Below the pieces are notes generated by a model that was given only the letters and a program-made list of their open reading frames with translations, did no database searches and was not told the DNA's origin. Positions 53,750-56,937 of a stretch of 56,937 bases of DNA are shown one piece after another. Every line of letters begins with the position of its first letter. Within the stretch, counting starts at the first letter, position 1. Source of the stretch: Candidatus Cryptobacteroides merdigallinarum (GTDB lineage Bacteria; Bacteroidota; Bacteroidia; Bacteroidales; UBA932); NCBI GenBank assembly GCA_017694655.1, contig JADIMQ010000128.1, positions 1 to 56,937 of the forward strand, written 5' to 3'. The position numbers were made by a program, and so were the translations under genes.

Positions 53750-54829
53750 CTATAGTCCCGCTTTCAGCGTATCGGTATTTACGACTGCTGCTGCACCGTT
53801 ATAATGGGTGAGATATAGTTTTTCCCCGTCAAGTGACAGCCCCGAAAACCTCCGGTCCATACTGTACCGGCACAGCAGATGCCCGTTCCAGTCCATGACA
53901 TATAGCTGGTCCGGGACATCCGTACCATCTTCCTTGAACATTTCTTCCCCGGAATACAGCGCATAAATGCAGTCATCATTAGCCTGGATGTCTACAAAGT
54001 GACGATGCGGCTTCTGCAGGTCTATTCCGTCATGGCCTTTCAGCCTGTAGGCACGGGCTTCTCCGGACTTGATGTCCAGGATGCAGAATACCGGCATGAA
54101 ATACATGCCGAATACCAGGCGGGTCCTGTCGGGTTTGATACAGTCCACGTTTGTCAGAAACGTCGATGGCGACAGCAACTGATTCTCGGTCTCCTTTTTT
54201 ACGGCATTGAACAGTCCGTATTGTCTCTGCAGTGTTCCTGATTCGAGATCATACACCTGATAATCAGGAACGCCTACAAGACCATCGGAATATCCGGACT
54301 GCATGGAATTATAGACTATTATATGATTTGAATCTGTTCTGTACAGCGACATCCATGGCTGAAGCGTAGCTTTTTCCTTGCTTTCGAAACGTATGATGCT
54401 TTCGTAAACGTCGCGATTTTCAGATAAGGATTTGGAAATATTCCATACGAAAAGCTTGGTATCCATCGGGGAATATATATCCGCATATATGTCTGTGCCG
54501 TTGATATAGGTTTCTGTCAGAGGCAAGGCTGAAAGCAACTCGTTGCCCGCTCTTCCGCGCCGGCAATATTCTCCGATCAATTCTCCGCCTATCCCTGAAA
54601 TGCTGAAAAGGTGGTCTGTCCGGGATGTGGCTATGATGATACTGTCTCTTACGATACAGTCTGCCGTCATGACACCGGACAAGGTATCTTCGCCGATAAG
54701 CAGACATTCCAGAGGACAGTCTGCTTCGATATTCGTCATCGGGAAACGGAAAAAATCCCTTTCAGCCACACGTGAACATGAAATGCAGATAATCAGTGTA
54801 AAAAGGGCAAAAGCTATAACTTTTTTCAT
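53750..54829 (-). CDS. 6-bladed beta-propeller lipoprotein (BF3886-like) 2
   Basis: 359-residue lipoprotein, signal 'MKKVIAFALFTLIICISC' (Cys18). Propeller features shared with its neighbours: 'GGELIGEYCRRGRAGNELLS', 'FGMYFMPVFCILDIKSGEAR' and the final blade 'QLYVMDWNGHLLCRYSMDRR'. Twelve bases separate its start from the end of NVEALA remnant C, and its own stop runs in frame into remnant B. Paralogous to propellers 1 and 3 but clearly diverged. Confidence 0.82.
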   Translation of the reverse strand: MKKVIAFALFTLIICISCSRVAERDFFRFPMTNIEADCPLECLLIGEDTLSGVMTADCIVRDSIIIATSRTDHLFSISGIGGELIGEYCRRGRAGNELLSALPLTETYINGTDIYADIYSPMDTKLFVWNISKSLSENRDVYESIIRFESKEKATLQPWMSLYRTDSNHIIVYNSMQSGYSDGLVGVPDYQVYDLESGTLQRQYGLFNAVKKETENQLLSPSTFLTNVDCIKPDRTRLVFGMYFMPVFCILDIKSGEARAYRLKGHDGIDLQKPHRHFVDIQANDDCIYALYSGEEMFKEDGTDVPDQLYVMDWNGHLLCRYSMDRRFSGLSLDGEKLYLTHYNGAAAVVNTDTLKAGL

Positions 54830-54841
54830 AAATACAATATG

Positions 54842-55033
54842 TTAGTAGCACTGGCTTGTACTGGACATTCTATCTGAATATGGCTGTGTACATGGATATA
54901 TTTGAGGCGGACGAGTGTCATTGTTGCAATATATTCCATACCTTTGTATGCCCAAAGGGTGATACCTATAACATAATTGAGTTCCACCATCTTCAAATCG
55001 AGCTAACGCCTCGACATTTGCATTTGCATATTT
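54842..55033 (-). pseudogene. Leaderless NVEALA peptide remnant/cassette (C)
   Basis: Not in the ORF track. Starting right after the TAA of the CxxC lipoprotein and in its frame, 63 codons read 'KYANANVEALARFEDGGTQL' and then a tail with four Cys (C-X14-C-X11-C-X13-C) ending 'SQCY'. No ATG, GTG or TTG is in frame before the NVEALA motif and the whole membrane leader is absent, so it cannot be made as a normal precursor. The open frame and spaced cysteines argue against long neutral decay. Confidence 0.75.
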
Positions 55034-55468
55034 TTAATAAACAACCGGTTTTGCAAGAGAGCCATTATTGTCTACAAGCCATAAATCATAGCCTCTATTA
55101 TCATATCCGAAAGGATATTCTTCCGGCGTTTCGATTATCTTGATGCCGACAGGTAGTTCAGATAGAACATCGTTGAGCTCATTTAAATAATAATCAAAAA
55201 TATAACTATAGTTTTCATCTACGAATATGCAGCACTGCATCGTAGTGTTGCATTTTTCATAAATAGTCAGGAACTCGATTACATCTGCTATGCAGGTAGA
55301 GCAGGAGGCATCCAATAAATACAATAAAGTCTTGTTTTCAGCGGATGGTATGCCAACGGATTTTCTCATAATTTTAACTCTCTTTTCGAGAGACCTTTCG
55401 TTCTCTTGTCTACTTGAGCAAGATACCAAAATGAAAAAAAAAAGTAAAAATATTCTTAGTCGTTCCAT
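55034..55468 (-). CDS. Small lipoprotein with CSTC thiol motif (redoxin-like)
   Basis: 144-residue lipoprotein, signal 'MERLRIFLLFFFILVSC' (Cys17); the ATG complement at 55466-55468 is used. Its start overlaps the end of beta-propeller 3 by 13 bases. A thioredoxin-like strand followed by CxxC, 'LLYLLDASCSTCIADVIEFL' (residues ~50-70), then 'MQCCIFVDENYSYIF', is the pattern of the short redox/TlpA-like lipoproteins found near NVEALA genes. The usual C-terminal cis-Pro segment is not obvious. In an operon encoding four-Cys peptides it could handle disulfides (inference). Confidence 0.65.
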   Translation of the reverse strand: MERLRIFLLFFFILVSCSSRQENERSLEKRVKIMRKSVGIPSAENKTLLYLLDASCSTCIADVIEFLTIYEKCNTTMQCCIFVDENYSYIFDYYLNELNDVLSELPVGIKIIETPEEYPFGYDNRGYDLWLVDNNGSLAKPVVY

Positions 55469-56514
55469 GAAGTACAAGTCAGCTTATATAAAACCTTTAC
55501 GCCATCTTTATCATATCCGCTTGCATAAAATGTATTCTCGTCAGACGTTTCCGATATGGCATTCAGTCGCAATGGCACTATTGCCACATCGTGCAGGACA
55601 CAATCCCAGTCATATCGAAGGATGTGTGTATATGGCTTTGGCTTCTCTATAGCATTATCCTTTTGGTTTCCGACATATAAAGCATAAATATTTACATCAT
55701 CAGCGGCCAGGCTCATATATGAATATGCCCCATGATTTTTGAATGCCAGATTTTTATGATATGTTACCTTCATGTCTGTCGGACCGGTAACCTTTTTCAG
55801 ACAATTCAGGTTGAAATCGTACAACTCCATCAGAGGCTCGGCAAATGATGCAAATACTATGAGGCTGTCCCTATGATTTATCTGCATATATCCTTGGGCT
55901 ATATTGTATGTCTGGGCAAGACCATCTCTGAATTTTCTCTCGTTATAATAAAAACGAGGCTCCTTGTTGTCTATCTTCAATTGCTTGGATTCGAAGCAGT
56001 ACGGATTCATCATCAATAATTTTCCAGAATCTGTCGGATAAACGGTGATGGCTTCGAAGTTTCCCTGATATTGGCTCAAATCCTCAAGTTTATATTCTGC
56101 CCCTTCCTCTGCTAACCTGTCCATGTCTATCGATACGAACCGGCTTTTAACGAAATCATCTACGACTAACTTGTCCCCGTATAAATACGCATGACAGTTG
56201 ATTATTTCATTGGGGCCGTTCCCTTTTCTAAGACATTTTGTAATACATTCCTTTGTGTTTATATTATGGAACTCGATGAAATTGTCCGCAGAGTTTGAGT
56301 TTACCACGACAAGAATCGAATCCGCATAGACATAAAAAGAATGAGCGTGAATGAATTTCCTGGAAAAAGGGATCTCTTCATATTCCACGTCAGACACATT
56401 GTAGTCAGCAATGTCGTAATGAAAGGTTTTCACGCCTCCTGTATTATCACTATCCTGACTGCATCCTGAGATAAGCGCAGCGGCAATTGCCGCTGCAAAT
56501 AATTTACATTTCAT
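55456..56514 (-). CDS. 6-bladed beta-propeller lipoprotein (BF3886-like) 3
   Basis: 352-residue lipoprotein; the ATG complement at 56512-56514 gives signal 'MKCKLFAAAIAAALISGC' (Cys18). Propeller segments include 'FIEFHNINTKECITKCLRKG' followed by 'NGPNEIINC', and the last blades 'ADDVNIYALYVGNQKD' and 'HILRYDWDCVLHDVAIVPL'. It lies 12 bases after the intact NVEALA peptide gene, the usual peptide-propeller pairing, so it is the best candidate partner or receptor for peptide A. Confidence 0.82.
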   Translation of the reverse strand: MKCKLFAAAIAAALISGCSQDSDNTGGVKTFHYDIADYNVSDVEYEEIPFSRKFIHAHSFYVYADSILVVVNSNSADNFIEFHNINTKECITKCLRKGNGPNEIINCHAYLYGDKLVVDDFVKSRFVSIDMDRLAEEGAEYKLEDLSQYQGNFEAITVYPTDSGKLLMMNPYCFESKQLKIDNKEPRFYYNERKFRDGLAQTYNIAQGYMQINHRDSLIVFASFAEPLMELYDFNLNCLKKVTGPTDMKVTYHKNLAFKNHGAYSYMSLAADDVNIYALYVGNQKDNAIEKPKPYTHILRYDWDCVLHDVAIVPLRLNAISETSDENTFYASGYDKDGVKVLYKLTCTSWND

Positions 56515-56526
56515 AAGTTCCTGCAA

Positions 56527-56772
56527 TTAACGTTTAACCTGACGTCCATTACAAGTCAAAGTGTGACCAAATTTTTTGATAGTACAAGTCCCCTCATTTC
56601 CCTCGCACGCTTCCTTGATTATCTTCCCGTCGATTTCACACCATGTCAAAGCTTCTACATTTGCATTGAACAATTCGTTCATGGAGTTGTTTTCGTTTTT
56701 GACGTAAACGAAAGCCAGAACCGCTGCGGTGAGGAGTACTGCTCCTGCTGCAATAAGAATGGGTTTCTTCAT
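56527..56772 (-). CDS. NVEALA-family peptide precursor (intact, A)
   Basis: 81-residue small protein at the head of the operon. Residues 1-25 are a hydrophobic leader ('MKKPILIAAGAVLLTAAVLA'), followed by 'VKNENNSMNELFNANVEAL', the hallmark that names the NVEALA family of Bacteroidetes. The tail has four Cys with spacing C-X10-C-X6-C-X10-C and a basic end 'NGRQVKR', which could form two disulfides once exported. Function of the family is unknown. With signal peptidase and a pump in the same unit, secretion of a mature C-terminal peptide is plausible. Confidence 0.85.
   Translation of the reverse strand: MKKPILIAAGAVLLTAAVLAFVYVKNENNSMNELFNANVEALTWCEIDGKIIKEACEGNEGTCTIKKFGHTLTCNGRQVKR
56664..56730 (-). 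repeat. 67-bp direct repeat, copy in intact NVEALA gene
   Basis: Leader-core boundary of the intact NVEALA gene; pairs with 53653-53719 (61 of 67 bases identical, same orientation). Confidence 0.85.
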
Positions 56773-56937
56773 GTTTTTAAAATTTGAATAGTTGATAAAT
56801 TATCATAACTGCCATTGCCGGCAATTTGTTATTCAATAGTGGCTTCTACAATTCATAGAATTTTAAGTTCCTAAATACTGTCGAAATACAATTATGATGT
56901 TATCAGTTTTAATTTGCAGTGAGCACAAACCTACATA
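56773..56937 (-). promoter_or_regulatory. AT-rich upstream region of the NVEALA operon
   Basis: The 165 bases before the intact NVEALA gene contain no gene and should hold the operon promoter. I see no clear TAnnTTTG box. A perfect 12-bp palindrome, ATTGCCGGCAAT at 56814-56825, stands out in otherwise AT-rich sequence about 42 bases before the start codon and could be an operator. Confidence 0.35.

Overview
The window reads as Bacteroidota (order Bacteroidales) chromosome. It carries a SusC/SusD pair, a hybrid two-component system (HTCS), BACON and fimbrillin-type lipoproteins, DUF1080/Gfo-Idh-MocA glycoside genes, NVEALA peptides with 6-bladed beta-propeller lipoproteins, and promoter -7 boxes close to TAnnTTTG. 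Most of the window is fairly GC-rich; the last ~4.5 kb is visibly AT-richer. I cannot name a genus. I saw no rRNA, tRNA, CRISPR array or intact insertion sequence.

Layout. (1) 1-4.3 kb, + strand: the 3' part of an unrecognised gene, a lipoprotein subtilase and a three-BACON lipoprotein, then a ~314-bp hairpin-rich intergenic element with imperfect terminal inverted repeats. (2) 4.6-7.4 kb, - strand: housekeeping pair ahcY and an aminopeptidase P. (3) 7.5-15.0 kb, - strand: operon of fimbrillin-like lipoprotein, DUF1080 protein, TAT-exported oxidoreductase and GH115 alpha-glucuronidase. (4) 15.2-16.1 kb, + strand: a PD-(D/E)XK (Rpn-like) nuclease. (5) 16.2-30.4 kb, - strand: a polysaccharide utilisation locus (PUL) transcribed as unknown glycosidase candidate, BACON-GH43, two GH105, SusC, SusD and two paralogous Big_2 surface lipoproteins. 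(6) 30.5-41.1 kb, + strand: the divergent HTCS (broken by a frameshift at a G8 tract), a GH2 enzyme, and a triple fusion FAD-oxidoreductase/GH130-like/SGNH. (7) 41.0-56.8 kb, - strand: a long apparent operon starting with an NVEALA peptide, then three 6-bladed beta-propeller lipoproteins alternating with a CxxC lipoprotein and two leaderless NVEALA remnants absent from the ORF track, then an O-antigen-ligase-like membrane protein with TPRs, signal peptidase I, TolC, a periplasmic adaptor and two RND permeases.

How the parts fit. The PUL and the GH115 operon look like one regulon: the same operator-like sequence (23 of 30 bases identical, half-sites 21 bp apart) lies 72-75 bp before the first codon of each. 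The enzyme set (GH105, GH115, GH43, GH2, GH130-like, 3-keto-glycoside-type genes) suggests an acidic, uronic-acid-containing plant glycan; the exact substrate is inference. The most novel region is the NVEALA locus: a precursor peptide with a membrane leader, 4-Cys peptide tails, a signal peptidase, a thiol lipoprotein and a dedicated RND tripartite pump in one transcription unit. This suggests a peptide maturation and export system, possibly with silent cassettes that could exchange the peptide tail.
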